A DNA stretch of 64,000 nucleotides from Candidatus Cacconaster stercorequi (GCA_018064925.1 JAGHUH010000023.1:1-64000); one strand, 5' to 3'. Shown: positions 35,501-45,316, counted from the first letter of the stretch. Made by a program: numbers and translations. The notes: a model not told the origin generated them from the letters alone.

Positions 35501-36063
35501 TCCATCCCCGGGGAAAAGACATCTAAAATGCCGCCCCGCAGGGCGTACTGCCCGGGGCCTTCCACCTGATCACAGCGGGAATAGCCCGCGGCGGAAAGTT
35601 GCCGGCACAGCGCGGATACATCGTACTGCATCCCCACGGCCAGCTTCTGTACGGCACGGGTGAGCACCTGCGGCGGGATACAGCGCTGGATCAGCGCACC
35701 GACGGTGGTGACCACCACCTGCCCCTCACCCTGCGACAGACAGTACAGCGCCTGCAGCCGGCGATGTTCCCATTGATGGCTGGTGTCAACGGCGGGACGA
35801 AGCTGCCGCTCACGCTCCGGCACCAGCACCGCCTCACATCCGGTGAGCAGAGTCAGATCAGCCGCCTGACGAGCGGCCTCCTTTTCGTCGCTGCACAGCA
35901 TCAGAAGGGGACGGGCCGTGCTTTTGGCCAGCGCGGCGGCCATCTGGGCGCGGTGCACCGGGCCGAGACCGGTAACGGAGACCGGACAGTCACCCTGTGC
36001 GATGTATTGCAGCAGCTCCTGTGCCTCGTTCATCTGTATGATCTCACGCAGCAGATGCTCCAT
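32509..36063 (-). CDS. mfd: Transcription-repair coupling factor
   Basis: The protein has 1184 residues, full length. It has an N-terminal UvrB-homology region, an RNA-polymerase-interacting domain ([21 protein letters not shown], about 505), a RecG-like translocase with Walker [15 protein letters not shown] and DEEQ box (IIDEEQRFG), helicase motifs [11 protein letters not shown] and [11 protein letters not shown], and a C-terminal TRCF domain. It removes stalled RNA polymerase and recruits UvrA. AAAGGAGGGGG precedes the ATG. Confidence 0.97.
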   Translation of the reverse strand: MEHLLREIIQMNEAQELLQYIAQGDCPVSVTGLGPVHRAQMAAALAKSTARPLLMLCSDEKEAARQAADLTLLTGCEAVLVPERERQLRPAVDTSHQWEHRRLQALYCLSQGEGQVVVTTVGALIQRCIPPQVLTRAVQKLAVGMQYDVSALCRQLSAAGYSRCDQVEGPGQYALRGGILDVFSPGMEQPIRCEFFDDEIDSMGVVDPATQRRIYNCKEALLLPAGEVLPACGEGTAQASAQRLEDIIKRLARRENTDALIHTLQSDADALRQGVIPGGCDRYMAAVYPEMTTVLDYLPPDTLVCVSESGRVSETLKAALWQVKEDVSAAMEDGHLSGELAALTLSDGELAQRLSQMTVIQMESLPTSRFLLPPRTLLQISAKQLSSYGGSLETAATDMTHYLTAGYRCVVLCGGEVRARNMRRLLHDKKISAVLDLTGEKAPERGSVLISLGALSAGSEYPALRLAILTEGQLTAPVSGKVKKPRRVKDSSRQKLQSYTDLTPGDLVVHTHHGIGRFVGIIRMPVDGVEKDYIKIAYAGSDCLYVPATSLDLVSKYIGSGGEDSEKPVKLHKLGGTEWAKATYRAKKAAKDLAKGLIELYAQRQRQEGFAFSPDSPWQQEFEDAFDYEETDDQLTAIREIKHDMERPVPMDRLLCGDVGYGKTEVALRAVMKCILDGKQAAILVPTTVLAQQHYATAMSRFRSFPVNIEVLSRFRTPKQVKEILQRTQEGKIDLLIGTHKLLQKNVTFKDLGLLIIDEEQRFGVTHKEKLRERVRQVDTLTLSATPIPRTLNMALSGIRDMSTIEQPPQDRQPVQTYVLEHDWSILGDAMRREISRGGQIYYLHNRVENIESTAGRLHQMLGEDVSIGIAHGKMSERDLSRVMQQMSDGELQVLVCTTIIETGIDIPNVNTLIIEDADRMGLSQLHQIRGRIGRSSRRAYAYLTYRTGKILSEVANKRLTAIREYVAFGSGFRIAMRDLEIRGAGNLLGPEQSGYMMSVGYDMYLKLLNDAVLEEQGKSAEIRTDCSADITVSAHIPERYVSSAAQRMDLYRRIAAIRTTDDSADLLDEMMDRYGDPPKSVLALLDVALLRAAAAQVGISDITQRGSQIVFSFQETIDLPALMTVCAMPSYRSRLLLSAGEHPHLTLRLSPRDNVLQAASSLIEELRLNQMNAGDPAGEGGNL

Positions 36064-36124
36064 GTGTCCCCCTCCTTTCCTGAAAACATATTATCCGAAG
36101 TTTCTGAAATATACCTGAAATTTC

Positions 36125-36715
36125 TTAATTAAAGCGATTCATGGCCTTATCCACGCCCTGCGCAATCAGCACCGGTACGGCATCGGCGGCACGACCCAGG
36201 GTGTCCAGAAGCGTTTTCTGATCCTCGCCCATGGGCTTGCCGATGACCCAGTCCACCACATCGTAACCGGCCTGTTGGGGAGAGCCCACACCCACCTTGA
36301 TGCGGGGGAATTGATCGGTACCCAGATGCTGGATAATATTTTTCAGGCCGTTGTGACCGCCTGCACTGCCGCCGGCGCGGATGCGCAGCTTGCCGGTGGG
36401 CAGGGAGATATCATCGGAGATCACGATCACATGGTCGGCGGGAATCTTGTAAAAGCGGGCGGCCTCACCGACGCTTTCTCCGGAGAGGTTCATATAGGTC
36501 TGGGGCTTCATTACCAGGACCTTTTCACCGCCCAGCTCCACGGACGCCGTCCAGGCGCGGAAACGCAGCTTGTTGAACTTGAATTTTTCCTTTTCCGCCA
36601 GCAGATCCACTGCCAGAAATCCCATGTTGTGGCGGGTGGATTCATACTTGGAGCCGGGATTGCCCAGTCCCACCACCAGCCAGGTGATGCCGCCTTTATT
36701 GCGATTGAAAAACAT
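36125..36715 (-). CDS. pth: Peptidyl-tRNA hydrolase
   Basis: The protein has 196 residues from the ATG at 36715, which has AAGGA 10 bases upstream; an ATG six codons earlier has no site and would crowd the prs terminator. Conserved features: VVGLGNPGSKYESTRHNMGF with the catalytic His, MKPQTYMNLSGESV, and SDDISLPTGKLRIRAGGSAGGHNG. It has an extra N-terminal stretch (MFFNRNKGGI) before the domain. It recycles peptidyl-tRNA. It lies in the conserved order prs-pth-mfd. Confidence 0.95.
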   Translation of the reverse strand: MFFNRNKGGITWLVVGLGNPGSKYESTRHNMGFLAVDLLAEKEKFKFNKLRFRAWTASVELGGEKVLVMKPQTYMNLSGESVGEAARFYKIPADHVIVISDDISLPTGKLRIRAGGSAGGHNGLKNIIQHLGTDQFPRIKVGVGSPQQAGYDVVDWVIGKPMGEDQKTLLDTLGRAADAVPVLIAQGVDKAMNRFN

Positions 36716-36749
36716 ATCGGTCACATCCTTCATGAAACGCTTTGTCAAT

Positions 36750-36784
36750 AAAAAAATAAGGGAACTGCACAAGGCAGTCCCCTT
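36750..36784 (-). terminator. Terminator between prs and pth
   Basis: AAGGGGACTGC/GCAGTTCCCTT pairs with one G-U wobble (36758-36768 and 36774-36784), followed leftward by ATTTTTTT. Confidence 0.85.
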
Positions 36785-36802
36785 ATCATATCACAAATCT
36801 AA

Positions 36803-37762
36803 TTAGTTGAACAGCTTTGCAATGGAAATTTCCTGATAGGTGCGCTCGATAGCTTCGGCGAACATGGGAGCCACGGACAGATACTTGATCTTGTCGCAGC
36901 CGGCACCCATTTCCTCGGGCAGGGTGTTCAGCAGAGCCACTTCCTTGATGACGCTGTTCTCAAGACGCTCCAGAGCGGGGGAGGACAGCACGCCATGGGA
37001 TGCGCAGGCATACACGCTGTTGGCGCCGCCTACTTCCACGATGGCCTTGGCGGCGTTGCAGATGGAGCCGGCGGTGTCGATCATATCGTCGAACAGGATG
37101 CAGTCCTTACCGGCCACATCACCGATGACATTCATGACCTCGCACTGGTTGGCCTTCTGACGGCGCTTATCCACGATGGCCAGACCCATGTGCAGCTTCT
37201 GGGCGAAGGTACGGGCACGAGCCACGGAGCCGACATCGGGGGACACAACTACCATGTTTTCGCAGTTCTCACCAAACTTCTTGGCATAGTAATCCACGAA
37301 CACGGGGTTGCCGAACAGGTTGTCCACGGGAATATCAAAGAAGCCCTGAATCTGGGCAGCGTGCAGATCCATGGTCAGGACACGGTCAGCACCGGCGGCA
37401 ACCAGCATATTGGCCACCAGCTTGGCGGAGATGGGATCACGGCTCTTGGCCTTACGATCCTGGCGGGCATAGCCGAAATAGGGGATAACGGCGGTAACAC
37501 GGCCTGCGCTGGCGCGCTTGCAGGCGTCGATCATAACCAGCAGCTCCATCAGACTGTCGTTTACGGGCTTGCAGGTGGAGTTGATCAGGAATACATCGCT
37601 GCCGCGGACGGTCTCGTACAGGGATACGGAGGCCTCGCCGTCAGCAAAGTGCTTGACCTCGGCGTCACCCAGCTGGGTGCCCATGATCTTGCAGATTTCC
37701 TTTGCCAGCTCGGGGTTGGAGTTACCGGTGAAAATCTTGATGTCCTTGCCATGAGAAATCAT
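36803..37762 (-). CDS. prs: Ribose-phosphate pyrophosphokinase
   Basis: The protein has 319 residues from the ATG at 37762; a GTG four codons earlier, with AGGAAAGAG closer to it, is an alternative start. PRPP synthase motifs: FTGNSNPELAKEI, the ATP loop YFGYARQDRK, and the PRPP loop ILFDDMIDTAGSI. It makes PRPP for nucleotide, His and Trp synthesis. It lies 80 bases downstream of the glmU-like gene, as in most Gram-positives. Confidence 0.96.
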   Translation of the reverse strand: MISHGKDIKIFTGNSNPELAKEICKIMGTQLGDAEVKHFADGEASVSLYETVRGSDVFLINSTCKPVNDSLMELLVMIDACKRASAGRVTAVIPYFGYARQDRKAKSRDPISAKLVANMLVAAGADRVLTMDLHAAQIQGFFDIPVDNLFGNPVFVDYYAKKFGENCENMVVVSPDVGSVARARTFAQKLHMGLAIVDKRRQKANQCEVMNVIGDVAGKDCILFDDMIDTAGSICNAAKAIVEVGGANSVYACASHGVLSSPALERLENSVIKEVALLNTLPEEMGAGCDKIKYLSVAPMFAEAIERTYQEISIAKLFN

Positions 37763-37841
37763 TTTGGTATACACTCTCTTTCCTAAAAATTCAAAAATTT
37801 TTGTGAATACAGTTTATATCAGACAGCCGGGGGGCTGATCC

Positions 37842-38954
37842 TCACTTTTTCCATGTCTTACGGAACCGGGCGGCCCAGCCGTTCTTATTGAGCTGCTTGC
37901 TGCGGGCGATAGCCAACGCGTCGGCGGGCACATCAACTGTCACGGTGGAGCCGGCGGCGGTATAGGCGCCGTCACCCACGCTGACCGGCGCGATCAGGTT
38001 GGTGTTGCAGCCCAGAAATACATTGTCGCCGATGGTGCAGCGATATTTCTTGTTGCCGTCGTAGTTGGTGGTTACGGTACCGCAGCCGAAGTTGACCTTT
38101 TCGCCCACATCGCTGTCACCCACATAGGTCAGGTGGGAGATTTTGGTGCCGTTGCCGATGACGGAGTTCTTGACCTCCACGAAATCCCCCACGCGGCACC
38201 CGTCACCGATGGTGCAGTTGGGGCGGACATAGGTGAAGGGCCCCACGGTGGTGTTTTTGCCCACGGTGCTCTCGTTGACCTGGGAGGCGTTGACGGTGGT
38301 GCCCTCGCCGATGGCACTGTCGCGGATCATGGCGTTGGGGCCGATCTCGCAGCCGGCGGCGATGGAGGTATTACCCCGCAGGATCGTGCCGGGCAGAATG
38401 GTGGTGCCGGCGGCAACGGTGACTCGGGGATCAATGTAGGTGGTCATGGGGTCGATAATTGTGACGCCGTTTTCGATGTGTCGGCTCAGCAGCGCATCAC
38501 GGCACAGCGGCATGGCACGGTTGAGCTCCACGGCGCTGTGAATGGGAAGCCAGAACATGGCCTCCTGCCCCTGGGCAGGACGGACGGACAGCGCCACGCC
38601 GTTTTCCTGCATCTGACGCAGAACATCGGCATCGGCGGTATAGATGGGACTCTCGCCGAATGCCATCACCGGTAAAACAGCGGAGGGGATGACCAGCACC
38701 TCGCCGCTACAGTCACGGAGCGCATCAGAGGCGGTATCATAGAAGGTCACAGCCAGACCGTCGGGCAGCGCATGGCGTGCCTCCTCCTGCCACGATGCGT
38801 TACAGACAATAAAAAACCGCTGGGCGCCGCAGGACAATAATTCCCGACATACCCAGTTAAGAACCGGACAGAACAGGACAGAGTGCAGCATCAGCGGTTT
38901 ATCGGCAGGGGCAGAATTGCCCGTAAGGTCAAGAAGAACGGTATTGATTTCCAT
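37842..38954 (-). CDS. GlmU-like protein: intact acetyltransferase domain, degenerate uridylyltransferase domain
   Basis: The protein has 370 residues from MEINTV (GGAGG 8 bases upstream). The C-terminal left-handed beta-helix (from about 162) keeps the GlmU acetyltransferase core, with His274 in KISHLTYVGD and the NFGCGTVTTNYDGNKKY loop. The N-terminal domain is only about 160 residues, not 229, and has lost the LAAGxGTRM nucleotide-binding signature (LLDLTGNSAPADKP in its place). So it probably acetylates glucosamine-1-phosphate but cannot make UDP-GlcNAc alone. It lies directly upstream of prs, the normal glmU place. Confidence 0.85.
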   Translation of the reverse strand: MEINTVLLDLTGNSAPADKPLMLHSVLFCPVLNWVCRELLSCGAQRFFIVCNASWQEEARHALPDGLAVTFYDTASDALRDCSGEVLVIPSAVLPVMAFGESPIYTADADVLRQMQENGVALSVRPAQGQEAMFWLPIHSAVELNRAMPLCRDALLSRHIENGVTIIDPMTTYIDPRVTVAAGTTILPGTILRGNTSIAAGCEIGPNAMIRDSAIGEGTTVNASQVNESTVGKNTTVGPFTYVRPNCTIGDGCRVGDFVEVKNSVIGNGTKISHLTYVGDSDVGEKVNFGCGTVTTNYDGNKKYRCTIGDNVFLGCNTNLIAPVSVGDGAYTAAGSTVTVDVPADALAIARSKQLNKNGWAARFRKTWKK

Positions 38955-39275
38955 TGGAAATCCCTCCCCCACAGTTTGCTGATTCCATTATAGCAGAGTC
39001 GACGGGAAAATCCAGTATTTTTGAAGATTTTTTCGGCAATAATTTTTAAGATGCCCTTTTTTCAGCTTTTTTACTAACGGGGAAGAAGAATTTCTGTCGG
39101 AGGATGGTGAAAAATACAGTTTCTTTGCAAATTTCTCATGTTAAAATTGTATTTTCAAGAAAAAAGCAGGAGATTTTATAATTTATAGTTGAATTTACCG
39201 GGGCTTTGCATTACAATAATCGGGCATATTTATTTTGGAATTGCTGCCTGAAACAGGAAAAGGAGATGCAGACCT
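38955..39275. other. Divergent intergenic region between glmU-like gene and trmL
   Basis: This AT-rich stretch of about 320 bases holds an extended -10 for the leftward glmU-like gene (TGCTATAAT at 38995-38987) and, towards the right, TATAAT at 39178-39183 with a weak TTCAAG (39155-39160), a possible trmL promoter. I see no gene, hairpin or riboswitch in it. Confidence 0.5.
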
Positions 39276-39770
39276 ATGCTGAACATCGTGCTGGTGGAGC
39301 CGGAAATTCCACAGAACTGCGGCAACATTGCCCGCACCTGTGCGGCCACGGGGAGCCGGCTTCATCTGATTCGTCCGCTGGGGTTTGACATTTCCGACCG
39401 GGCGGTGAAGCGCGCAGGTCTGGATTACTGGCATCTGGTGCAGGTACAGGACTATGAAGATTTGGATGCTTTTTTTGCCGTCCATCCGGAGGCAAAGGAG
39501 GACCTATGGCTGGCCACCACCAAGGCACCGCAGGATTATACCGGGGCACAATTCAACCCGGATTGCTGGCTGTTTTTCGGCAAGGAAACCGCCGGATTGC
39601 CGGAAGCGTTCCGCATGGCGCACTATGACCGCTGCATCCGTCTGCCCATGCGGGAGGAGGCGCGGAGCCTGAATTTGAGCAACTCCGTTGCCATTCTGAC
39701 CTATGAAGCCCTGCGGCAGAACAACTTTCCCGGCCTGAGCGGTCAGGGTGAAATGGCATATAAAAAGTAA
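39276..39770 (+). CDS. trmL: tRNA (cytidine(34)-2'-O)-methyltransferase
   Basis: The protein has 164 residues. SPOUT methyltransferase motifs are clear: the start LNIVLVEPEIPQNCGNIART, LFFGKETAGLPE, and LPMREEARSLNLSNSVAI forming the knotted SAM site. It methylates the wobble ribose of tRNA-Leu isoacceptors in E. coli. AAGGAG precedes the ATG. Short tandem AAAAAGTAAGT repeats overlap its stop. Confidence 0.94.
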   Translation: MLNIVLVEPEIPQNCGNIARTCAATGSRLHLIRPLGFDISDRAVKRAGLDYWHLVQVQDYEDLDAFFAVHPEAKEDLWLATTKAPQDYTGAQFNPDCWLFFGKETAGLPEAFRMAHYDRCIRLPMREEARSLNLSNSVAILTYEALRQNNFPGLSGQGEMAYKK

Positions 39771-39831
39771 GTAAAAAGTAAGTAAACTAATTTCTTATCA
39801 GCATATTGTGAAATGAAAGGGAGATGTCGAT

Positions 39832-41025
39832 ATGAACTATAATAAGAAGACCATTCTGGATGTGGATGTAGCCGGCAAGAAGATCCTGCTGCGCTGCGAC
39901 TTTAATGTTCCTCAGGATAAGACCACCGGTGAGATCACCAGTGATAAGCGCATTGTGGCGGCTCTGCCCACCATTCGCTATCTGCTGGAAAAGGGCGCCG
40001 CTGTGATCGCCTGCTCCCATTTGGGCAAGCCCAAGGGCGAGTGGAAGGAAAAACTGAGTCTGGCTCCCGTGGCCGTTCGTCTGAGCGAGCTGCTGGGTCA
40101 GGAGGTCATCTTCGCCAAGGATATGGTGGGCGAGGATGCCAAAGCCAAAGCTGCTGCCCTCAAGGGGGGCGAGATCATGCTGCTGGAAAACCTGCGCTTT
40201 GATATCCGCGAGGAGAAGAACGATCCCAGCTACGCAAAGGAACTGGCTTCCATGGCCGAGCTGTATGTGTCCGATGCCTTCGGCACCGTGCACCGTGCCC
40301 ACGCCTCTACCGCCGGCGTGGCAGCTTATCTGCCTGCCGTCAGCGGTATGCTGGTGGCCAAGGAGCTGGAGATCATGGGCGGCGCACTGGAAAATCCCAA
40401 GCACCCCTTCGTGGCTGTGCTGGGCGGCGCCAAGGTCAGCGACAAGATCGGCGTGATCAACAATCTGCTGGAGAAGGCCGACACCATCATTATCGGCGGC
40501 GGCATGGCCTATACCTTTGCCAAGGCACAGGGCGGCTCCATCGGCAAGAGCCTGTGCGAGAGCGATAAGCTGGACTACGCACTGGAAATGATCGAAAAGG
40601 CCAAGGCCAAGGGCGTGAAGCTGCTGCTGCCCGTGGATACCATGGCTGCCAAGGAATTTTCTGCCGATGCCCAGGGCGTTGTGGTGGATACCATGGTTAT
40701 CCCCGAGGACATGGAGGGTCTGGACATCGGCCCGAAGACCATCGAGCTGTTCTGCGACGCTGTCAAGGACGCAGGCACCGTGGTGTGGAACGGCCCCATG
40801 GGCGTATTCGAGTTTGAGGCATTTGCCAAGGGCACCCGTGCCATGGCGCAGGCCCTGGCGGATAGCGGCGCCGTGACCATCGTGGGCGGCGGCGACAGCG
40901 CAGCAGCCGTGGAGCAGATGGGCTTTGCCGACAAGATCACCCATATCAGCACCGGCGGCGGTGCCTCTCTGGAATTCCTGGAGGGTCTGGAGCTGCCCGG
41001 CGTTGCCTGCCTGCTGGATAAGTAA
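39832..41025 (+). CDS. pgk: Phosphoglycerate kinase
   Basis: The protein has 397 residues. Substrate-binding [21 protein letters not shown], the hinge and the nucleotide site [13 protein letters not shown] are present. It makes ATP from 1,3-bisphosphoglycerate. AAAGGGAG precedes the ATG. It starts the run pgk-tpiA-gpmI; gapdh, which is often upstream, is not here. Codon bias suggests high expression. Confidence 0.97.
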   Translation: MNYNKKTILDVDVAGKKILLRCDFNVPQDKTTGEITSDKRIVAALPTIRYLLEKGAAVIACSHLGKPKGEWKEKLSLAPVAVRLSELLGQEVIFAKDMVGEDAKAKAAALKGGEIMLLENLRFDIREEKNDPSYAKELASMAELYVSDAFGTVHRAHASTAGVAAYLPAVSGMLVAKELEIMGGALENPKHPFVAVLGGAKVSDKIGVINNLLEKADTIIIGGGMAYTFAKAQGGSIGKSLCESDKLDYALEMIEKAKAKGVKLLLPVDTMAAKEFSADAQGVVVDTMVIPEDMEGLDIGPKTIELFCDAVKDAGTVVWNGPMGVFEFEAFAKGTRAMAQALADSGAVTIVGGGDSAAAVEQMGFADKITHISTGGGASLEFLEGLELPGVACLLDK

Positions 41026-41086
41026 AAAACGGCGGAGCACACTCCGCTCTCACATATATGAAGGAAAAGAGGAGTAGGAATATTTT

Positions 41087-41860
41087 ATGAATCGCAGATA
41101 TCGTAAGACGATTATTGCCGGCAACTGGAAGATGAACAAAACTGCCAGCGAAACCAAAAAGTTTGCCGAGGAGTTTAAGGCAATCATGCCCAGGGCAAAA
41201 TGGTGCGATGTGGTGATCTGTGTTCCCACGGTGAACATCCCTGCCGCTATGAAAGCATTTAAAGATGTCCGAGTGTCCATCGGCGCACAGAATGTGTTTT
41301 TTGAAAAATCCGGTGCCTATACCGGCGAGGTGTCCGCCGATATGCTGAAGGATCTGGGCGTGAAGTATGTGATCATCGGTCACAGCGAGCGCCGCCAGAA
41401 TTTCGGCGAGACCGACTATACCACCAACAAGCGTGTGCTGGCCGCATTGGAAGCCGGCCTGCATCCCATCATCTGCGTGGGCGAGAGTCTGGAGCAGCGC
41501 GAGCTGGGCGTGACCATGGAGCTGATTGCGCTGCAGGTCAAGTCCGCTTTGGCAGGTGTCCCGGCTGAAAAGCTGCGCAAGTGTGTTATCGCCTATGAGC
41601 CCATTTGGGCCATTGGCACCGGCAAAACCGCCACCGCCGAGCAGGCAGCCGAGGTTTGCACCTTTATTCGTACTACTGTGCGCCATCTGTACGGCGCCCG
41701 CATTGCTCGCTCCATTACCATCCAGTACGGTGGTTCCATGAAGCCGACCAATGCCTTTGAACTGTTGAGCCAGCCTGATATTGACGGCGGTCTCATCGGC
41801 GGCGCCTCCCTGCAGGCAGCCGATTTTGTGGAGATCATCAACGCCGCCAACCAGGGTTGA
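41087..41860 (+). CDS. tpiA: Triosephosphate isomerase
   Basis: The protein has 257 residues. Catalytic elements: GNWKMNK (Lys), IIGHSERR (His), AYEPIWAIGTGKTA (Glu and the flexible loop 6), and phosphate-binding YGGSMKP and GGLIGGASL. It interconverts DHAP and glyceraldehyde-3-phosphate. It lies 61 bases after pgk with no terminator between. Confidence 0.97.
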   Translation: MNRRYRKTIIAGNWKMNKTASETKKFAEEFKAIMPRAKWCDVVICVPTVNIPAAMKAFKDVRVSIGAQNVFFEKSGAYTGEVSADMLKDLGVKYVIIGHSERRQNFGETDYTTNKRVLAALEAGLHPIICVGESLEQRELGVTMELIALQVKSALAGVPAEKLRKCVIAYEPIWAIGTGKTATAEQAAEVCTFIRTTVRHLYGARIARSITIQYGGSMKPTNAFELLSQPDIDGGLIGGASLQAADFVEIINAANQG

Positions 41861-41894
41861 GAGTAAGAGTACCGTGACAGAATCGAGGATCTTT

Positions 41895-43406
41895 ATGAAT
41901 AAAGCCCCTACCACATTGATTATTATGGATGGCTTTGGCCTGACGCAGCAAAGCGGGGACAACGCCGTCGCTCTGGCCAATACGCCGGTGTTGAGCAAGC
42001 TGTTGAAGGAGTATGCCCACACGGAATTGTCGGCTTCCGGACTGGATGTAGGTCTGCCCGAGGGCCAGATGGGCAACAGCGAGGTGGGTCATACCAATAT
42101 CGGCGGCGGTCGGGTGGTGTTTCAGGATCTGCCCCGTATCAGTCTGGCCATTGAGGATGGTACATTTTTTGAAAATCCGGCCTATAACAAGGCTATGGAC
42201 GACTGCCTTGCCAAGGGAACGGCACTGCATCTGTATGGCCTTTTGTCAAACGGCGGTGTACATTCCCATATTGACCATCTGTATGCGCTGCTGCAAATGG
42301 CGAAAAACAAAGGTCTGACGAAAGTGTATGTCCACTGCTTCCTGGATGGGCGCGATGTGTCTCCCACCAGCGGCAAGGACTTTGTGGCACAGCTGCAGGA
42401 AAAGTGTGCCACGCTGGGCGTGGGTAAGATCGCCACGGTGATGGGTCGCTACTACGCCATGGATCGCGACAAACGGTGGGAGCGCGTGCAATTGGCCTAT
42501 GATGCCATGGTGTACGGAGAGGGAATTCAGAACAGCGACCCTGTGGCCGCCGTGGCGGACTCCTACCACAACGGCGTGACCGACGAATTTGTGGAGCCGG
42601 TGGTCTGTGATGACGAGGGGACCATCTCCGATAACGACAGCATCATTTTCTTCAACTTCCGTCCCGATCGCGCCCGCGAGATCACCCGCGCCATCGTGGA
42701 TCAGGAATTTGACGGATTTCAGCGTGAGTTTTTCCCCACCACCTATATCTGCAACACCGAGTACGATGCTGCCATGCCCAATGTCACCGTGGCGTGGCCC
42801 CGCATCCGTGTGGAGAACGGCCTGGGCGAATACCTGAACTCTCTGGGCCTTACCCAATTGCGTATTGCCGAAACGGAGAAGTACGCCCATGTGACATTCT
42901 TCTTCAACGGCGGCGTGGAGACGCAGTATCCCGGCGAAGATCGCGTGCTGGTGGCGTCTCCCAAGGTGGCCACCTATGACCTTCAGCCGGAGATGAGCGC
43001 GGTGGAGGTGTGCGACAAGTGCGTGGAGCGTATTCGTTCTGGTGCGTATGATGTGATCATCCTGAATTTTGCTAACTGCGACATGGTGGGTCACACCGGT
43101 GTGCTGGATGCCGCGGTGAAGGCCGTGGAAACGGTGGACACCTGCGTGGGTCGCGTAGTGGATGCCACACTGGAGATGGGAGGCATCGCCATGGTCACCG
43201 CCGATCACGGCAACGCCGAGCAGATGCAGCAGCCGGACGGCAGCCCCATGACGGCTCATACCATCAATCCGGTGCCCTTTATCCTGTGCGGTGCCGGTAC
43301 TGAGCTGCGCCGCGGCCGTCTGGCGGATATTGCCCCGACCATTCTGGATGTGATGGGTCTTGCCTGCCCACCGGAGATGGACGGCAAAACGCTGATCGTC
43401 AAATAA
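41895..43406 (+). CDS. gpmI: 2,3-bisphosphoglycerate-independent phosphoglycerate mutase
   Basis: The protein has 503 residues from MNKAPTTLIIMDGFG (GAGGAT upstream). Alkaline-phosphatase-superfamily metal sites are visible: IMDGFG, the nucleophile Ser in GQMGNSEVGHTNIG, HCFLDGRDV, NFRPDRAREI, NFANCDMVGHTG and TADHGNAE. It is the Mn-dependent enzyme common in spore formers, where its pH sensitivity preserves 3-PGA in the forespore. It is the last gene of the glycolytic run. Confidence 0.97.
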   Translation: MNKAPTTLIIMDGFGLTQQSGDNAVALANTPVLSKLLKEYAHTELSASGLDVGLPEGQMGNSEVGHTNIGGGRVVFQDLPRISLAIEDGTFFENPAYNKAMDDCLAKGTALHLYGLLSNGGVHSHIDHLYALLQMAKNKGLTKVYVHCFLDGRDVSPTSGKDFVAQLQEKCATLGVGKIATVMGRYYAMDRDKRWERVQLAYDAMVYGEGIQNSDPVAAVADSYHNGVTDEFVEPVVCDDEGTISDNDSIIFFNFRPDRAREITRAIVDQEFDGFQREFFPTTYICNTEYDAAMPNVTVAWPRIRVENGLGEYLNSLGLTQLRIAETEKYAHVTFFFNGGVETQYPGEDRVLVASPKVATYDLQPEMSAVEVCDKCVERIRSGAYDVIILNFANCDMVGHTGVLDAAVKAVETVDTCVGRVVDATLEMGGIAMVTADHGNAEQMQQPDGSPMTAHTINPVPFILCGAGTELRRGRLADIAPTILDVMGLACPPEMDGKTLIVK

Positions 43407-43471
43407 ATATACTGTTTCGGCAGCAGACAATGCAGCCGGAAAAAGTTCCCCTTTCTGATTGATGATGCGAT

Positions 43472-43506
43472 ACTTCCCGGGGTGCGACCGCTCCGGGAAG
43501 TTTTTT
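43472..43506 (+). terminator. Terminator after gpmI
   Basis: ACTTCCCGG/CCGGGAAGT (43472-43480 and 43493-43501) is followed by TTTTTT. Confidence 0.85.
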
Positions 43507-43533
43507 CGGAATTCCCACTGGAGGTGGAGTAAC

Positions 43534-44496
43534 ATGAAAATTACCGTTATCGGCTGCGGACGCTGGGGCTCTCTGATTACCTGGTATCTGGATCATATCG
43601 GCCATCAGGTAACGCTGTACGGCCGGGCGGGCTCCAGACGGATGCAGACCTTTCTGGCAACACGGCAGAACGATCTGCTGACGCTGCCGGAGAGCATTGC
43701 CCTGACCACGGATCTTCACTGCGTGGAGGATGCGGAGGTGGTGATCATCTCCATCGGGTCCCAGGGCCTGCAGGCATTGATGGACGAGCTGAAGGCGTAT
43801 GCAATAAAGGACAAGACGATTGTTCTGTGCATGAAGGGCATCGAGATCGGCACCGGCCGCCGCCTGTCCCAGATTGCTCTGGATAATCTGGACAGCAGCA
43901 ACCATGTGGCCGTGTGGCTTGGCCCGGGCCATGTGCAGGAGTTTTACCGCGGCATTCCCAACTGCATGGTCATCGACAGCTACGACGATGACACCCGCAA
44001 GATGCTGGTGCGTGAGTTCTCCAGCGACCTGATCCGCTTCTATTACGGCATGGACATGATCGGCAACGAAGTGGGCGCCGCCGCCAAAAATGTGGTGGGC
44101 ATTGCCGCCGGTATGCTGGACGGCCTGCATTTGAGCAGTCTGAAGGGCCCGCTGATGAGCCGCGGCACTCGCGAGGTGGCGCGCTTGATTCGTACCATGG
44201 GCGGCAACGAGCTGTCCGCCTACGGTCTGTGCCATCTGGGTGACTATGAGGCCACGGTGTTCTCACCGTACAGCCATAACCGCCAGTTCGGCGAGTCATT
44301 CGTGCAGGGCAGAGAGTACCACGATCTGGCCGAGGGCTATTATACCGTCCGGGCCATGCTGCTGCTGGGTCAGCGATACGGCGTGGAGCTGCCCATCTGT
44401 CAGGCAATGTACAAGGTGCTGTACGAAAATGCCGAGCCGAGGGAGATGCTGCGGGGTCTCATGAACCGCGATCTGAAGCTGGAGTTCGAAAGATAA
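43534..44496 (+). CDS. gpsA: NAD(P)H-dependent glycerol-3-phosphate dehydrogenase
   Basis: The protein has 320 residues from the ATG at 43534 (GGAGGTGGAG upstream). Rossmann motif VIGCGRWGSLITWYL, MKGIEIGTGRRLSQ, and the catalytic Lys in GAAAKNVVGIAAG are present. It makes sn-glycerol-3-phosphate for phospholipids, and the glycerol-phosphate of teichoic-type polymers if CDP-glycerol is used at the 9-24 kb locus. Confidence 0.93.
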   Translation: MKITVIGCGRWGSLITWYLDHIGHQVTLYGRAGSRRMQTFLATRQNDLLTLPESIALTTDLHCVEDAEVVIISIGSQGLQALMDELKAYAIKDKTIVLCMKGIEIGTGRRLSQIALDNLDSSNHVAVWLGPGHVQEFYRGIPNCMVIDSYDDDTRKMLVREFSSDLIRFYYGMDMIGNEVGAAAKNVVGIAAGMLDGLHLSSLKGPLMSRGTREVARLIRTMGGNELSAYGLCHLGDYEATVFSPYSHNRQFGESFVQGREYHDLAEGYYTVRAMLLLGQRYGVELPICQAMYKVLYENAEPREMLRGLMNRDLKLEFER

Positions 44497-44520
44497 GAAA
44501 ATTTCAATCAAAATGTTTAA

Positions 44521-44563
44521 AAGAACCTCTGAGTGTTCATACTGACCTCAGAGGTTCTTTTTT
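44521..44563 (+). terminator. Terminator after gpsA
   Basis: AAGAACCTCTGAG/CTCAGAGGTTCTT (44521-44533 and 44547-44559) is followed by a T run. Confidence 0.92.
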
Positions 44564-44632
44564 CAGCATTTCGGCCAGCCGCGGGCCGGATAAGCGCGGC
44601 GGTCGGGCCATCCCGACCTCGGAAAGGCGACT

Positions 44633-45313
44633 ATGAGCAAGTTTAACGACAACAAAACGAAATCTGCGTTCGGCGGCCGGGGCTTTTACATAGCCCTTGC
44701 CTTCTGCCTGGTGGCAGCCGGCGTGATTGGCTATTTCACCATTCTCCGTCCCATTCGTCAGGTGAGCCAGACTGTGTCACCTGCTCCGGTGGTGCAGCAG
44801 CCACAGCAGCAGGCTACGGTGACGGTGCAGCAGCCGGAGGAGAAACCGGAGCCGGAGCCGGAAACCGCCCCGGAGGAGACGACACCCCAGGTGGAGGATC
44901 TGCTGCCTCAGGTTATGTCTCCGTTGGACGGCACCACGGTCACGGTGTTCAGCACCACAGAACTGATGTATGATGAGACCATGGCAGATTGGCGGACGCA
45001 TGATGGGGTGGATATTCAGGCCGCGGAGGGCGACTCCGTCAAGACTGCTGCCAACGGCAAGGTGACCTCCGTGAAGAACGACGAGCTGATGGGTACCACC
45101 GTGGTCATTGAGCACGCCGGCGGCTATGCCACCACCTACAGCAGCTTGCAGGAAAATCCCCCCGTCAGCGAGGGACAGCAGGTCTCCGCGGGGGATATTA
45201 TCGGCACGGTGGGGAATACCGCCGCCGCCGAAACCGATATGGGCGCGCATCTGCACTTCTCGGTCAGCAAGGACGGTGCCACCGTGAATCCCGACGAATA
45301 TATCGGGAAATAA
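44633..45313 (+). CDS. spoIIQ: M23-family membrane-anchored endopeptidase, SpoIIQ-like
   Basis: The protein has 226 residues. One membrane helix (about 18-36), a Pro/Gln/Glu-rich spacer (48-88) and a LytM domain follow. Zinc ligands are intact: His123 and Asp127 (RTHDGVDIQA) and His206/His208 (HLHF), unlike B. subtilis SpoIIQ, where the site is degenerate, but like clostridial SpoIIQ. With SpoIIIAH it would bridge forespore and mother cell during engulfment. GGAAAGG precedes the ATG, just after a GGTCGGG/CCCGACC hairpin. A plain envelope endopeptidase is the alternative. Confidence 0.75.
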   Translation: MSKFNDNKTKSAFGGRGFYIALAFCLVAAGVIGYFTILRPIRQVSQTVSPAPVVQQPQQQATVTVQQPEEKPEPEPETAPEETTPQVEDLLPQVMSPLDGTTVTVFSTTELMYDETMADWRTHDGVDIQAAEGDSVKTAANGKVTSVKNDELMGTTVVIEHAGGYATTYSSLQENPPVSEGQQVSAGDIIGTVGNTAAAETDMGAHLHFSVSKDGATVNPDEYIGK

Positions 45314-45316
45314 CAG

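Noticed and set aside
39765-39795. Tandem AAAAAGTAAGT repeats after trmL
   Set aside because: Two short copies only; likely local slippage with no sign of function.
44565-44632. Sigma-F promoter of the spoIIQ-like gene
   Set aside because: A GCATT near 44573 has no convincing -10 at the right distance, so I do not claim it although sigma-F control would be expected.
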